DNA of 64,000 bases from an uncultured Aquimarina sp. (GCA_947489685.1 CANLEM010000001.1:992001-1056000); one strand, 5' to 3'. Numbered from the stretch's first letter, positions 12,101-21,175 are shown. Notes: generated by a model not told the origin, from the sequence alone. Numbers and translations are program-made.

Positions 12101-14037
12101 CAAAACTTACTGGTTTTTCTTTGCAAACCAATCAAGCTAATTTTAGTAGTGTTTTTGGTAAGGTAAAAGAAGCAGTCGATAAATCGAGAAATGCAGGAAA
12201 AAAATGGGCAGTCGCTTGTGATGAACCTGGTGATGCTCGTCAAGCACTTCGACCGGATAATAATGCAGGAAATTCACATACCGATGGAAGAAAAAATGCA
12301 CTGTGGGGTACATTACTTGCCGGTGGATGGGGTAATGAGTGGTATTTTGGATATGAGCAAGCACATTCAGATCTTTCACTACAGGATTTTAGAAGCCGTG
12401 ATAAATGGTGGGACTTCGCACGTTATGCAATTAGATTCTTCGATATTACCGATCTTCCGTTGACCCAAATGAGAAATAATAATGCTCTATCTTCTAACAA
12501 TAACGATTATTGTTACGCAAAACAAGGAGAGGCTTATGTAATATATCTGAAAAATGGTGGATCAACAAACCTTAATTTAAATGGGCAAACTGGACAATTT
12601 ACTGTCAAGTGGTACGATCCTCGTAATGGTGGTAACTTAAAAAATGGTTCTATTACTAGTGTTGGTGGTGGAGGTAACCGATCTCTCGGAAATGCACCTA
12701 ATAATAGTAATAAAGATTGGGCAATAGTAATTACTAAAAATGAAACCACCCCAACAGACAATACACCTCCAACTGTATCGTTGACTAATCCATCTCAGAA
12801 CAATCAGGAATATACGCTCGGAGAAACCATTCAGTTGAGTGCTAATGCATCAGATGCCGAGGGAAGTATTGAAAAAGTGAATTTTAAAATTAACGATTCA
12901 TTTTTTAAACAGGATCAAACCGCGCCATATAGCGCATCTTGGACACCAACAGTAGCAGGAACCTATACAATTGGAGCTAGAGCTTTTGAAGGTGAACAAG
13001 AAGGGCTTTCTACAGAAGTATCCAGAACCGTAATCATTAAGGAAGAAACGGGCAATCAAGCACCGCAAATCTCATTTGCAGATCCTTCAAATAATATTAC
13101 TGTGGATGAAGGTTATGATTTAACAGTGATTGTCAATGCCTCTGATACTGATGGATCGGTATCTAATGTAAAACTGTATATTGATGATGATTTAGTACGC
13201 CAGGAAAATATAGCTCCTTACGAATGGGGACACGATGGTTCTCCAAATCCAGAAGAAGTAAACAACCTTGCTACAGGAAATTATACATTTAAAGCAGTAG
13301 CTACAGATAATGATGGAGCAACTTCGGAGACTACTTTTACATTAACTGTTAGAGATCAAAATGGCGGGGGCGAAGGATGTAACTTTGGTACACCCGCTAG
13401 TGTGGGTATCCCGCTTATGGATAAGGTAAGTTACTCGGATGTTCATATTTTGGGCACTGTAGGGCCGTTATTATCCAATTTTAGGAAATTCACTATTAAT
13501 TGGGCTCCACAAAACAATGGACTATATCAATTTGCAATTAACACAAATAATGGTGCTCCGGATTGGTATGCGGATTTCTCGGATACGATGAATTATCAAT
13601 TAAAGAATGCTGACCCCGAGGTGACTTTGTCTAATACGGGATTTACCGGTCTAGATGGTTCTTATTGGGTTACTATAGATGGGGATAATTTTGTTATGGT
13701 ATCCAAGGATCGAGATTTTACCATTTACTTTAGTAATTCTTCTCAGTCTCCTTCTTGTGCAAATAGGCAAAGTAAAATTTCTTTGTCAAAAGATGGTTCC
13801 CAAAATATAGTGTTATATCCTAACCCTATAAAAAGTGATATCCTATCCATCGGGGGATTAGAAAACCAAAAAGTAACACTGCAAATATTTAGTTTGATTG
13901 GACGTAGAGTGTTGCTGAAAGAAGCTAAAGGAGTTAATGTATACCAATTACCAGTAGAAACTCTAGAAGCTGGTAGTTATATTTTGAATATAAAAGGTAA
14001 TGGCATCAACAAATCAATGCATTTTATAAAAGAATAA
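9187..14037 (+). CDS. Giant multimodular secreted enzyme: PL14-like, carbohydrate-binding, DUF5060-type glycosidase, T9SS cargo
   Basis: A 1616-residue exported protein. Order of parts: signal peptide (to about 28); PL14-like lyase domain (about 30-297) with GGKLPGL at 135-141 and FSARLMWR; Ig-like domain (304-391); a CBM6/malectin-like carbohydrate-binding region (about 400-595, VVMEAENLD); a DUF5060 N-domain (609-728); a TIM-barrel-like glycosidase region (740-1098) with candidate acidic pair E921/E922 in WNLGEENGG; a PF12904-like C-domain (1105-1185, WYDPRNGG); two Ig-like domains (1194-1287, 1292-1388); the shared module bounded by C1398 and C1524; and a T9SS sorting domain. It starts 34 bases after the previous stop, and a terminator follows. 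Carrying both a lyase and a hydrolase suggests stepwise attack on one acidic polysaccharide (inference). Confidence 0.85.
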   Translation: MKLKRRAINNWQLMVILILLIISGSNAQNCDNNRLIFNQNFNQYNGQNKLYTRSLANNDFPRLGGRTSGGNVRGLSNDFPQRNRVINGELRAEYTKNDASGRSGGFIFDTSFDGVEEATLEYRVKFANDFVWATGGKLPGLGGASTPNGAQPAGCTQNQNTINNAFSARLMWRSNRSHTQPPYLIVYDYLPNRETRCGGNTRLGNLKLQRNKWYTVKQYLKLNSPGQRNGVLKMYIDGQKLVDLDDVVFRLSGKGSVKINSIVMHTYRGGNRTDPVWHSPKDDYAYFDNFKVWTNCSGNSGGGNQSPTVSITGINSSYNAGSNVSVNINANDPDGSITKHEVFVNGTLVDTDGAIYTPHAITNLQEGNYTVKVVVTDNDGATDEDTKSFTVTGSTGGGDNCDTAYEEQSGLVVMEAENLDTSGNWPKRSGVSGFTGNGYIEWTGADFFNDPGNGVVTTKIRINTPGRYKFLSRTKVGEGTSTTEANDVWLKFPDADDFYGQRGSQRVYPKGSGKTPHPEGASGEGYLKVYSAGTTGWTWSTKTSDGAENSSDIYVEFDNPGTYTMLLSGRSKHHLIDRITLNRTSANATNLSLEETTCDDDGGDNNSSASITGERKKWHKVTLTFNGPNTSETANENPFLNYRLNVTFTHQSGSPSYVVPGYYAADGNAAQTSASSGNKWRVHFAPDKTGVWNYKVSFRKGNNVAVNDGTNAGNAAGFMNGETGSLNISASNKSGRDFRAKGRLQYVGEHYLRFAETGEYLIKQGPDSPENLFAYDDFDNTPNSGNRRKNFNPHKGDWNSGDPTWKSGKGKGLIGAVNYIASEGLNSMSFLTMNINGDDKNVYPYIGSNQRTRMDVSKMAQWAIVIEHMQKNGIFAHFKTQETENETLLDNGNTGTQRKLYYRELIARFGHNLALNWNLGEENGGGPQPVDQSPAQERAMAEYFFKNDPYRHHVVIHKHPNDFPDNLTGNQSKLTGFSLQTNQANFSSVFGKVKEAVDKSRNAGKKWAVACDEPGDARQALRPDNNAGNSHTDGRKNALWGTLLAGGWGNEWYFGYEQAHSDLSLQDFRSRDKWWDFARYAIRFFDITDLPLTQMRNNNALSSNNNDYCYAKQGEAYVIYLKNGGSTNLNLNGQTGQFTVKWYDPRNGGNLKNGSITSVGGGGNRSLGNAPNNSNKDWAIVITKNETTPTDNTPPTVSLTNPSQNNQEYTLGETIQLSANASDAEGSIEKVNFKINDSFFKQDQTAPYSASWTPTVAGTYTIGARAFEGEQEGLSTEVSRTVIIKEETGNQAPQISFADPSNNITVDEGYDLTVIVNASDTDGSVSNVKLYIDDDLVRQENIAPYEWGHDGSPNPEEVNNLATGNYTFKAVATDNDGATSETTFTLTVRDQNGGGEGCNFGTPASVGIPLMDKVSYSDVHILGTVGPLLSNFRKFTINWAPQNNGLYQFAINTNNGAPDWYADFSDTMNYQLKNADPEVTLSNTGFTGLDGSYWVTIDGDNFVMVSKDRDFTIYFSNSSQSPSCANRQSKISLSKDGSQNIVLYPNPIKSDILSIGGLENQKVTLQIFSLIGRRVLLKEAKGVNVYQLPVETLEAGSYILNIKGNGINKSMHFIKE

Positions 14038-14071
14038 GTACCAAAACTCAACTTTGCTATTTATTAATTAG

Positions 14072-14103
14072 AAAATACGGATTCAAAAATGGATCCGTAT
14101 TTT
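14072..14103 (+). terminator. Rho-independent terminator after the enzyme triad
   Basis: Perfect 11-base stem (AAAATACGGAT and its complement) with a 10-base loop, followed by a T-rich run, 35 bases after the last enzyme stop. It closes the three-gene unit. Confidence 0.85.
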
Positions 14104-14149
14104 TGTTTTAGGTCAATATGTAGAAGGTGTGAAAAAGCATGGTAATTGC

Positions 14150-14833
14150 TTAGTTAGCTACGTTATGCACAAAAAAAGTATATGCCTCTTGGCCCTTAAT
14201 TACTCCTGGGTCTTTCCCCAAAGAAATTTTGTACTTTTTTCGTGTAATTGCAGAAATTTCTTTGGCAATACTCATTGCTTTTTTCTTAGATGTAGCCGAA
14301 TAATAAAAAACCGTTGGACTATCGCTCATCCAATCTGGTTTCTCATCTTCATTATCATGTGTATACCCTTCGATATTAGTATAGCCACTCTTTTTTAAGA
14401 AATTATAAATCTTTGTTCTTTCTGGTTTAGGGATTTTATAGGATTGAAGACTTATTAAGTATCTAGAGTTACTAATAGAAGTAAGTTGTTTGTTTAATTT
14501 TTTGACGGGGTCAATCCTAGAAACGTTTTTAGGAGTACTGGGAGTACTGTTTAATTCTCCTGCCATAGAATCAATTAACTTTTCTTGTTTATTGATGATC
14601 CTCTTTAGGGTATCTATGGTGGCATAAGTTTTATTTTTGAGAGTAGATAATTTTAATAAATTTTTCTCATTGGTTTTATTTATTTCAACTTTTTCATTTT
14701 GAAGTTTAGCATTCTGAAAGTAATAGAAAATGATTATAGCAAATAATAAAATGACTGAAATCAAATACCAAAACAACCTTTTTTTACTTTTGTCGATTTG
14801 TTCTCTACTCAGGTGAAATTCTTCCTTTTTCAT
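14150..14833 (-). CDS. Membrane-anchored protein with coiled linker and SPOR/LytR_C-like C-terminus
   Basis: Unrecognised protein of 227 residues from the ATG at 14833; the longer frame would need a TTG at 14857. A basic N-terminus is followed by one transmembrane helix (about 20-40, YLISVILLFAIIIFYYF), a lysine/glutamate-rich probable coiled coil (about 45-95) and a folded C-terminal domain of about 100 residues (YLISLQSYKI to the end). Its repeating pattern, with SKKKAMSIAKEISAITRKK and a final strand, resembles small periplasmic domains such as SPOR or LytR_C; that is a weak structural guess. It overlaps the end of the upstream membrane gene by 29 bases, so the two are translationally coupled. 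Confidence 0.65.
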   Translation of the reverse strand: MKKEEFHLSREQIDKSKKRLFWYLISVILLFAIIIFYYFQNAKLQNEKVEINKTNEKNLLKLSTLKNKTYATIDTLKRIINKQEKLIDSMAGELNSTPSTPKNVSRIDPVKKLNKQLTSISNSRYLISLQSYKIPKPERTKIYNFLKKSGYTNIEGYTHDNEDEKPDWMSDSPTVFYYSATSKKKAMSIAKEISAITRKKYKISLGKDPGVIKGQEAYTFFVHNVAN

Positions 14834-15113
14834 CTTTTTCTTTTTTAAAAAATCCAAGGATTTTAATTAAATACTCCATGATCTTGTCTTTTCTTTCAGA
14901 ATCTTCAGCTTTGTCCAATTCATTTTTAAAAATAGCCACCATAATTGTTCCTACTATGGCAAAAACAGATATGCCAGACCCAATAGCTTTACCAGCCGTA
15001 TTAAATTTAGAGAACACAATTATATACACTAACAATACTATTAGGAGTATAGCAAACAGGAGCAAAAGAACTTTAATTGCTATATCAAAAAAGTGTAATT
15101 TTTTTTTCTTCAT
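14805..15113 (-). CDS. Small two-helix membrane protein, unknown function
   Basis: A 102-residue protein from an ATG at 15113. A basic N-terminus (MKKKKLHFFD) is followed by two hydrophobic helices (about 12-36, LLLLFAILLIVLLVYIIVF, and 42-62, AIGSGISVFAIVGTIMVAIF) and a charged cytoplasmic-type tail rich in lysine and glutamate. I do not recognise the family. Its 3' end overlaps the following single-helix protein, so the pair probably forms an operon and may form a complex. Confidence 0.6.
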   Translation of the reverse strand: MKKKKLHFFDIAIKVLLLLFAILLIVLLVYIIVFSKFNTAGKAIGSGISVFAIVGTIMVAIFKNELDKAEDSERKDKIMEYLIKILGFFKKEKDEKGRISPE

Positions 15114-15472
15114 CAGACAAAGATTAATCGGAACCCAACAATTTTTGGATTCTTTCTACACTCAAAAAACAAAGTTTACGCTAAATAAAAATAATGGTTC
15201 CAACCAGGAACAAGGAGGGGTGTTCAAATATACAAAAAAACAGTAATAGTTTAATATTCAAATAATTAAAAAATAGTAATATGTTAAATGCTGTTTTATG
15301 ATTAGTCGATATTCTTGGATGTGTATGAATTAGGTTCGATAGGATATAAGATAGTCGGAGTGAACATAATCTGATCTAATATGTTAAGGTAATTAGTGTT
15401 AAATTGTAATTTTAACAAGGTTTTTGTTTCTAAAACGTTACTTTTAGAAGTCTTAACCTACATTTTTCTTAT
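15114..15472. other. Intergenic region between membrane pair and metallopeptidase
   Basis: About 360 bases of AT-rich DNA between divergent genes. No conserved gene, strong hairpin or TAnnTTTG box was found. It should hold promoters for both sides, but I cannot place them. Confidence 0.4.
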
Positions 15473-16339
15473 TTGAACTTTTATATAGCAATCTTAATAT
15501 TCCAAGAGGAAGAGGTGTCTAACTCTGTGTTCCAAAATATTATTGGAGTACTGGTTACGGTTGGTATTGTTTCTATTTGCGTATATTATGTTTTACGATA
15601 TTTAGAATCTGTTTATGTAGAGCGATATAAGAAACCATACTTTATACATTTTTATCCAAGACTTCAAAAATTACCATCTAACTTACGATCATTTTTAGGA
15701 GATAATGATTTTTATAATTCGTTGGACAAAAAGAGAAAAAAATATTTCGAGCATCGATGTGTTAGGTTTTTGGATGAGGTGCAATTTGTTGGCCGAGAGG
15801 GTCTTGTTGTAGATGGTTTTATCCGGATGCAAATCACTATGTTGGTGATTCAACTTACATTTGGTATGCGCCATTATTTATTAGCTTATCTACATACGAT
15901 TATAGTATATCCCCAATCTTTTTTCTCTATTCTTAATCAAACTGAAAATATAGGAGAGTTTAACACACGATCAAAAGCGATAGCATTGTCCTGGAAACAC
16001 TTTCAAAAAGGAAACGAACATAAAGATGATGGTAGAAATTTGGGTATTCATGAAATTACGCATGCGATTCATTACAATTCGATAAAGAAAAATGATATCA
16101 GCTCAGAGATATTTTACGATACCTTTTTACAGCTAGAAGAATATTTGGGTGCCGAAGAAATTAGAAAAAAAATAGTGGATGCAAATATACTTAGAGAGTA
16201 TGCTTTTACCGATAAGTTTGAGTTTATCGCTGTATTGATTGAAGTTTTTATGGAATCACCGAAGCAACTCAAAAACGAATTCCCGCAGATATATGAATAT
16301 GTTGTGCGAATGCTTAATTTCCGATATTTTGAAAAATAA
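15473..16339 (+). CDS. MtfA-like zinc metallopeptidase with N-terminal membrane helix
   Basis: Peptidase of the MtfA (M90) type, 288 residues from a TTG at 15473. There is no in-frame ATG before the fold, so the start is either this TTG or the GTG at 15515, which follows the purine-rich AAGAGGAAGAG. A transmembrane helix (about 23-44) anchors the protein. The zinc site is HEITH with H193, E194 and H197 (TTG numbering), and a downstream FEFIAVLIEVF segment resembles the helix that supplies the third ligand in this family. E. coli MtfA is soluble and acts on the Mlc regulator; whether this membrane form has a similar role is unknown. Confidence 0.8.
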   Translation: MNFYIAILIFQEEEVSNSVFQNIIGVLVTVGIVSICVYYVLRYLESVYVERYKKPYFIHFYPRLQKLPSNLRSFLGDNDFYNSLDKKRKKYFEHRCVRFLDEVQFVGREGLVVDGFIRMQITMLVIQLTFGMRHYLLAYLHTIIVYPQSFFSILNQTENIGEFNTRSKAIALSWKHFQKGNEHKDDGRNLGIHEITHAIHYNSIKKNDISSEIFYDTFLQLEEYLGAEEIRKKIVDANILREYAFTDKFEFIAVLIEVFMESPKQLKNEFPQIYEYVVRMLNFRYFEK

Positions 16340-16370
16340 TATCAGCTTTTTTTAACTCAATACGATTATA

Positions 16371-17342
16371 TTATTGCAATACTTTTTCTAAAATAGATTT
16401 TACGATCATTTTGGCATGAATCCTGGAATTTTCGATAAACCAAACATGCGTATCCATACCACCGCAGATTACACCAGCGAGATATAGATTACTTATATTG
16501 GTTTCCATAGTTTCTTCATCGTACTGGGGATATAGTTTGTTGTCATTAGATAATTCAATACCAATCTTTCGAAGAAATTCAAAATTAGGAGTATATCCGG
16601 TTAACGCAAGTACATAATCATTAGCGATAACTTTTTCTCCTTCTACAGTGTCTAAAATAATATGATCCGATTGTATTTCTTTGATAGTAGTATTATAAAA
16701 AGCCTGAATACTTCCTTCTTCAATTCGATTAATAATATCGGGGCGTACCCAATATTTTACTCGTTTACCAATTTCGGGCCCACGAACGATCATAGTTACT
16801 TCGGCACCCTTACGATAACATTCTAGAGCTGCATCCACTGCGGAGTTACTGGCACCTACTACCGCTAATTTTTGTTTTGCAAAAAAATGAGGGTCTTTAT
16901 AATAATGAGAAACTTTAGGTAAATTCTCACCTGGGGCATTAATCGTATTAGGTAAATCATAAAATCCAGTTGCTACGACCACAAAAGAAGATGTATAAGA
17001 GCTTTTATCGGTGTTAATATAAAAAAGTTCTTTTTCCTTTGTTACCGAACTCACTTTTTCGAATAAATTAATATTTAGATTATTAGAGGTCACGATTCTT
17101 CTGTAGTATTCTAAAGCTTCATTTCGTTTAGGTTTTGCTTCTTTGCTAATAAATGGAATATTATCAATTTCCAATTTTTCTGAAGAAGAAAAGAATTGCA
17201 TATTTATAGGGTAATTGAATAATGAGTTAACAATTGGACCTTTTTCGATAATAAGATAATTTATATCATTTTTCTTAGCTTCCAACCCACATGCTATTCC
17301 TATAGGGCCACCTCCAATAATAATTAAATCGATATGTTTCAT
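16371..17342 (-). CDS. ypdA: YpdA-type FAD/NAD(P)-dependent thiol disulfide reductase
   Basis: Flavoprotein of 323 residues with two dinucleotide-binding motifs: GGGPIG near residue 10 for FAD, and VVGASNSAVDA near 160 for NAD(P)H. It looks like a thioredoxin reductase but lacks the CxxC redox pair, which is the hallmark of YpdA (Bdr), the proposed bacillithiol disulfide reductase. FNYPINMQFFSSSEKLEI and the C-terminal NLYLAGVICGGMDTHVWFIENSR are characteristic of that family. It would keep the low-molecular-weight thiol pool reduced in the cytoplasm. It lies alone, downstream of a terminator, and converges with the metallopeptidase gene. I did not see bacillithiol synthesis genes here. Confidence 0.85.
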   Translation of the reverse strand: MKHIDLIIIGGGPIGIACGLEAKKNDINYLIIEKGPIVNSLFNYPINMQFFSSSEKLEIDNIPFISKEAKPKRNEALEYYRRIVTSNNLNINLFEKVSSVTKEKELFYINTDKSSYTSSFVVVATGFYDLPNTINAPGENLPKVSHYYKDPHFFAKQKLAVVGASNSAVDAALECYRKGAEVTMIVRGPEIGKRVKYWVRPDIINRIEEGSIQAFYNTTIKEIQSDHIILDTVEGEKVIANDYVLALTGYTPNFEFLRKIGIELSNDNKLYPQYDEETMETNISNLYLAGVICGGMDTHVWFIENSRIHAKMIVKSILEKVLQ

Positions 17343-17426
17343 TCAAAAAATTGTCGTGTATATAATACGATACTTACATGTTTAGTATTCTTTAAAACTA
17401 CTGTTTTTTATACACCGAACATAAAA

Positions 17427-17458
17427 AAAGGCAAATTTCAATTAAGAAATTTGCCTTT
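17427..17458 (-). terminator. Terminator of the FG-GAP protein gene
   Basis: A 13-base perfect stem (AAAGGCAAATTTC and complement) with a 6-base loop and, on the minus strand, a T-rich tail. It separates the FG-GAP gene from the ypdA-like gene. Confidence 0.85.
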
Positions 17459-17479
17459 TAAGATGAAAGAGGAACAGAT

Positions 17480-19240
17480 CTATTTGATCACCAACTTCTT
17501 TAGTACACTCTTTTCATCTATGGCTACATTTAAAAAATAACTTCCACTGACTAGGGATGATGTATCCAATATAATATCTTGATCGGGATTAAAAATATGT
17601 TCAGAAACTTGAGCTCCAGAGCCATCTATTATGGTTACTGTGATTGGATTTGGCCTTTGCTCACCGAGCACTTTAACTTTAACCGATTTTTTGGCTGGAT
17701 TTGGGTATATGATTATTCTGTGTTTTATTTCTTTAATGGGTGGGGAGATCGGTTTTTTTTTACCTTCTTCAAGGGTGTAAAATTGATTCACTCTCAGGTT
17801 TAAATAGGTATCCTCATTACCTGATGGCCAGTATATAACAAGTTTTTCGATTTTTGGAGCTTTATTAAGCCCAAAATGCGCACGTAGGCTGTTATGCCCC
17901 ATAAAAGTGTTTGAAGCCGAAATTTCTCTTTTTTGAGTAACTAATTTCCCATTGATTCTTGCAGTTAATTCTAGTCGGGCACCTAATCCGGCTTTGTTTG
18001 ATGGATTACCGATTAGTTTTAGGTTGACATAGTGATTTTTGATGACCAAATCATTTCTGAATAATGCTTTAATATTTTTGCCTACTACAAAAAAATCGAG
18101 ATCACCATCGTTGTCATAATCCCCAATGGCGGATCCAGTAGAATTGCCTTTTGTAGCAGTATTGATAAAGTTAGTTTCTTTTTCGGTAAAAGTACCATTT
18201 CCGTTATTGATATAGAACCCGCTTCCGGTGGGATTTGATCCCGTAATAATAACGTCCAGGTCACCATCATTATCAAAATCACCCCAAGCATTAGATAAGT
18301 TCTGATTATTTGTTGCCGTAAATGGAACATCGGTTTTTACATAAGTACCAGAATTATTGACATAGAATTTGTTTTCGACACCCGAATAATTGGTAAGGCA
18401 AATGTCTAAGTCGCCATCATTATCATAATCTATGGCATTGTAACATTGCCCATCTTGAGGATCTTCTGAAAAAGATAATACTGAAGTAGGAATTTTTTCG
18501 AAACCTTCACTTCCGGTTTCTTTCAATAGATTTTTAAATAAAAAATCTGGTTTTATTCCTGTTGGTCCAGCTGCCGGGCCACTTGCAATAAATAAATCTG
18601 TATCCCCGTCCTCATCATAATCGGTCCAGTTAGATACGGTGTATGCCGCTTTTTCGGTAAGAAACTCGTATGACTCTGTTACTGCTGTAAAAGTACCATC
18701 TGCATTTCCTCTGTACAAACGATTTGGGAAACTTGACGGATTTAAAAAACCATCTGCAAAAGTTAGAATAAAATCGGGATAACTATCATTATTATAATCG
18801 CACCATTGCGTACTCCAGGTAGCAGAGTTGATGGTATTTAAAATAGTATTTGCTTCTGTAAACTGGCCATTGCCATCATTAACATATATTCTGGTTTGTA
18901 ATGTAGAAGGAGCCGAGAATCTTGAATAGATAAGGTCTAAATCACCATCATTTTGATAATCCGCCCAACTGCTTCCTGCTAATGCAGTAGCTATAGGGAT
19001 CGTAGAACCTCCTGGTGCAACCTCAAACTTTCCTTTTCCTAGATTCCTATAAATAGTACCTCCATAAAATAGATCCAAAAGGTCGTCATTATCGATATCT
19101 GTCCATGAAGTCCCAAAATATGTGCCTCCAATTGTTGGACCAGAAACGATAGGGTTGTCTGTTTCTGTTATTAATGTAAATTTTTGTGATAAAGCAGTGA
19201 AAGTAACACAAGAAAAAAAGAATAAAAGTAAAGTTCTCAT
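17480..19240 (-). CDS. Secreted FG-GAP/VCBS repeat protein with ASPIC/UnbV domain, T9SS cargo
   Basis: Exported protein of 586 residues. After a signal peptide (to about 18) come at least seven FG-GAP/VCBS repeats, each with a calcium-binding loop of the type DYDNDGDLD (residues about 45-390), predicting a beta-propeller. An ASPIC/UnbV domain follows (about 415-490, GLGARLELTA and YWPSGNEDTY), then a T9SS type A sorting domain (YPNPAKKSVKVKV to the end). Such proteins are common on flavobacterial surfaces, probably in adhesion or ligand binding; no enzyme activity can be assigned. It has its own terminator and lies alone. Confidence 0.88.
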   Translation of the reverse strand: MRTLLLFFFSCVTFTALSQKFTLITETDNPIVSGPTIGGTYFGTSWTDIDNDDLLDLFYGGTIYRNLGKGKFEVAPGGSTIPIATALAGSSWADYQNDGDLDLIYSRFSAPSTLQTRIYVNDGNGQFTEANTILNTINSATWSTQWCDYNNDSYPDFILTFADGFLNPSSFPNRLYRGNADGTFTAVTESYEFLTEKAAYTVSNWTDYDEDGDTDLFIASGPAAGPTGIKPDFLFKNLLKETGSEGFEKIPTSVLSFSEDPQDGQCYNAIDYDNDGDLDICLTNYSGVENKFYVNNSGTYVKTDVPFTATNNQNLSNAWGDFDNDGDLDVIITGSNPTGSGFYINNGNGTFTEKETNFINTATKGNSTGSAIGDYDNDGDLDFFVVGKNIKALFRNDLVIKNHYVNLKLIGNPSNKAGLGARLELTARINGKLVTQKREISASNTFMGHNSLRAHFGLNKAPKIEKLVIYWPSGNEDTYLNLRVNQFYTLEEGKKKPISPPIKEIKHRIIIYPNPAKKSVKVKVLGEQRPNPITVTIIDGSGAQVSEHIFNPDQDIILDTSSLVSGSYFLNVAIDEKSVLKKLVIK

Positions 19241-19323
19241 ATGCCCAGGATTTTAAGATTTATAGTATTAAAATTCTATAAAACCGAGCTAGAAAGCGTT
19301 TATAATTATAATTTTTTACTTCT

Positions 19324-20454
19324 TTATTTATCTTGACCTATCAGATTCTTTCTTTTATACTCTGAAGGTGTGCAATTGTATTTGTTTTTAAAAGCAGTGT
19401 TAAAGGTAGCTTTGTTATTAAATCCTACATCAAAATAAATGGTTTTAATGCTTGTAGAACTATCTTCCAGTAATAATTTTTTGGCTTCTTCTAGACGATA
19501 TTCATTGATAAATTGATTGAAATTCTTTTTCGCCTTTTCATTAATGAGCTTAGAAAGAACATGACTAGAATATCCTACCTTGTCTGCAAGATGCACTAAT
19601 CTTAAATTATTGTCTAAATAGGGTTTGTCATTTTTAATATAAGAAAGCAATTTTTGGTAAAATTCTTCTTTAGTAGTTTCGGTTAACTCAGTATGATTGG
19701 TGGATTTGAAAAATAGATTTGATAAGAGTTCGCCATTAAAAATTGAAGGTTCTTTGTAAACGGTATACCCAAGAATGTAAATGGACAGGGACATAGAAAA
19801 AGAAATCGCATAATCCCATCCAACATTGAAAAAAGAAAACTTAACCAAAGTATAATAACTTATATAAGAAAGGGTAAAGATGAAAAATAAAGCAATAAGA
19901 AGGTGCGTCCACTTTTTTCTCATGACCTCATATTGCGATTCAGGTTTGTCTTTATAAAAAGAAATCAGATCTTTAATAATAATTAGATAAATAATAAGAG
20001 AAAGGGCAGGTAACCAAGGAGATCTAATAGACCAAAAGAAATATGATAGGACATCACCGTTGTAATCGTTTATATTTTGAAACCCTTTGGACTTAAAAAA
20101 ATAAAAGGCATTTAGAAATAGTGATAAAAATGCTGGTAAAAAATGATACCAGCCTATCTTAAAAGATTTGCGATAAAACTTGGTGATATAACTGTATAAC
20201 AACGGTCCAAAAGTTAGATACCAGGTAGAATCAAAAAAATAGAGATAAGGATATTTGATCTTATATCCTGTCCAAAAGAAAACATATTGGAGCAAGATAA
20301 ATGAGAACCCAAGGATTAAAAGAATTATTGGGAGGTTATGAACTCTATTGTTTTTATTTAAACCCAAAACAAAGCTTAGAAAGAACCCGAATGAACTAAC
20401 CAGTAAAAAAATGGAAGTCCATGTATCAAAAGATGGAGACAGGTCCGCTTGCAT
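19324..20454 (-). CDS. AraC-family regulator with seven-helix membrane sensor domain
   Basis: A 376-residue regulator. The first 230 residues contain about seven hydrophobic helices (for example LPIILLILGFSFILLQYVFF), forming a membrane sensor. After a linker, the C-terminal 100 residues are an AraC DNA-binding domain with two helix-turn-helix motifs (LADKVGYSSHVLSKLINEK and IKTIYFDVGFNNKATFNTAF). The signal and targets are unknown; the adjacent FG-GAP gene downstream on the same strand is one possible target. The start (ATG 20454) is 8 bases from the stop of rpe, suggesting possible read-through from rpe. Confidence 0.88.
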   Translation of the reverse strand: MQADLSPSFDTWTSIFLLVSSFGFFLSFVLGLNKNNRVHNLPIILLILGFSFILLQYVFFWTGYKIKYPYLYFFDSTWYLTFGPLLYSYITKFYRKSFKIGWYHFLPAFLSLFLNAFYFFKSKGFQNINDYNGDVLSYFFWSIRSPWLPALSLIIYLIIIKDLISFYKDKPESQYEVMRKKWTHLLIALFFIFTLSYISYYTLVKFSFFNVGWDYAISFSMSLSIYILGYTVYKEPSIFNGELLSNLFFKSTNHTELTETTKEEFYQKLLSYIKNDKPYLDNNLRLVHLADKVGYSSHVLSKLINEKAKKNFNQFINEYRLEEAKKLLLEDSSTSIKTIYFDVGFNNKATFNTAFKNKYNCTPSEYKRKNLIGQDK

Positions 20455-20462
20455 TGTATTTC

Positions 20463-21125
20463 TTAAGTTTTAATAATTTCTTTTAATTCTTTAATAGTAT
20501 GAGTAGGATTTTCGCTTTTAAATACAAAACTTCCTGCAACCAAAACATCTGCTCCTGCATCAACTAGTTTTTTGGCATTTTTATTGGTAACTCCTCCATC
20601 AATTTCTATGAGTGTATTTGCCCCATTACGCTCAATGATTTCTTTTAAGGTTTCTACTTTTTTATAGGTATTCTCTATAAAGGATTGACCACCAAAACCA
20701 GGATTTACACTCATTATACAAACCAAATCAATGTCATTAATTACATCTTCGAGTAAATTAACATTGGTATGTGGATTTATGGCAACACCAGCTTTCATGC
20801 CTTCTGCTTTTATGGCTTGAAGTGTTCTATGTAAATGAGTACAAGCTTCATAGTGTACAGTAAGGATATTACTACCCAGATCAGCAAAAGTTTTTATGTA
20901 ACGATCTGGATCTACAATCATAAGATGCACATCGATGGTTTTTGTTGCATGTTTTGCAATATCTCTAAGAACAGGCATTCCAAAGGAAATGTTAGGTACA
21001 AAAACACCATCCATAATATCTATATGAAACCAGTCTGCATCACTAGCGTTGATCATTTCAACATCGCGTTGTAAATTTGCAAAGTCTGCAGCTAGAACTG
21101 AGGGAGCAATAAGTTTTGAAGCCAT
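20463..21125 (-). CDS. rpe: Ribulose-phosphate 3-epimerase
   Basis: Interconverts ribulose 5-phosphate and xylulose 5-phosphate in the pentose phosphate pathway. The 220-residue protein is full length and shows the family motifs: SVLAADFANL at the N-terminus, the metal-binding HIDIMDGVFVPNIS, HLMIVDP, MSVNPGFGGQ and the phosphate-binding EIDGGV and GSFVFK. It is followed by an AraC-type gene after only 8 bases. A good -7 box lies 20-27 bases upstream of the ATG. Confidence 0.96.
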   Translation of the reverse strand: MASKLIAPSVLAADFANLQRDVEMINASDADWFHIDIMDGVFVPNISFGMPVLRDIAKHATKTIDVHLMIVDPDRYIKTFADLGSNILTVHYEACTHLHRTLQAIKAEGMKAGVAINPHTNVNLLEDVINDIDLVCIMSVNPGFGGQSFIENTYKKVETLKEIIERNGANTLIEIDGGVTNKNAKKLVDAGADVLVAGSFVFKSENPTHTIKELKEIIKT

Positions 21126-21144
21126 AAAATAATATCGTTTCGAG

Positions 21145-21152
21145 CAAAAATA
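21145..21152 (-). promoter_or_regulatory. Candidate -7 promoter box of rpe
   Basis: On the minus strand this reads TATTTTTG, an exact match to the Bacteroidetes -7 consensus TAnnTTTG, about 20 bases before the rpe ATG. No clear TTTG -33 element was seen at the right distance. Confidence 0.45.
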
Positions 21153-21175
21153 CTATTAAAGTTTTAATTTATGGG

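Noticed and set aside
14878-15246. Plus-strand open frame of 122 codons partly in intergenic DNA
   Set aside because: Most of it is antisense to the two-helix membrane protein, and the rest is low-complexity AT-rich sequence.
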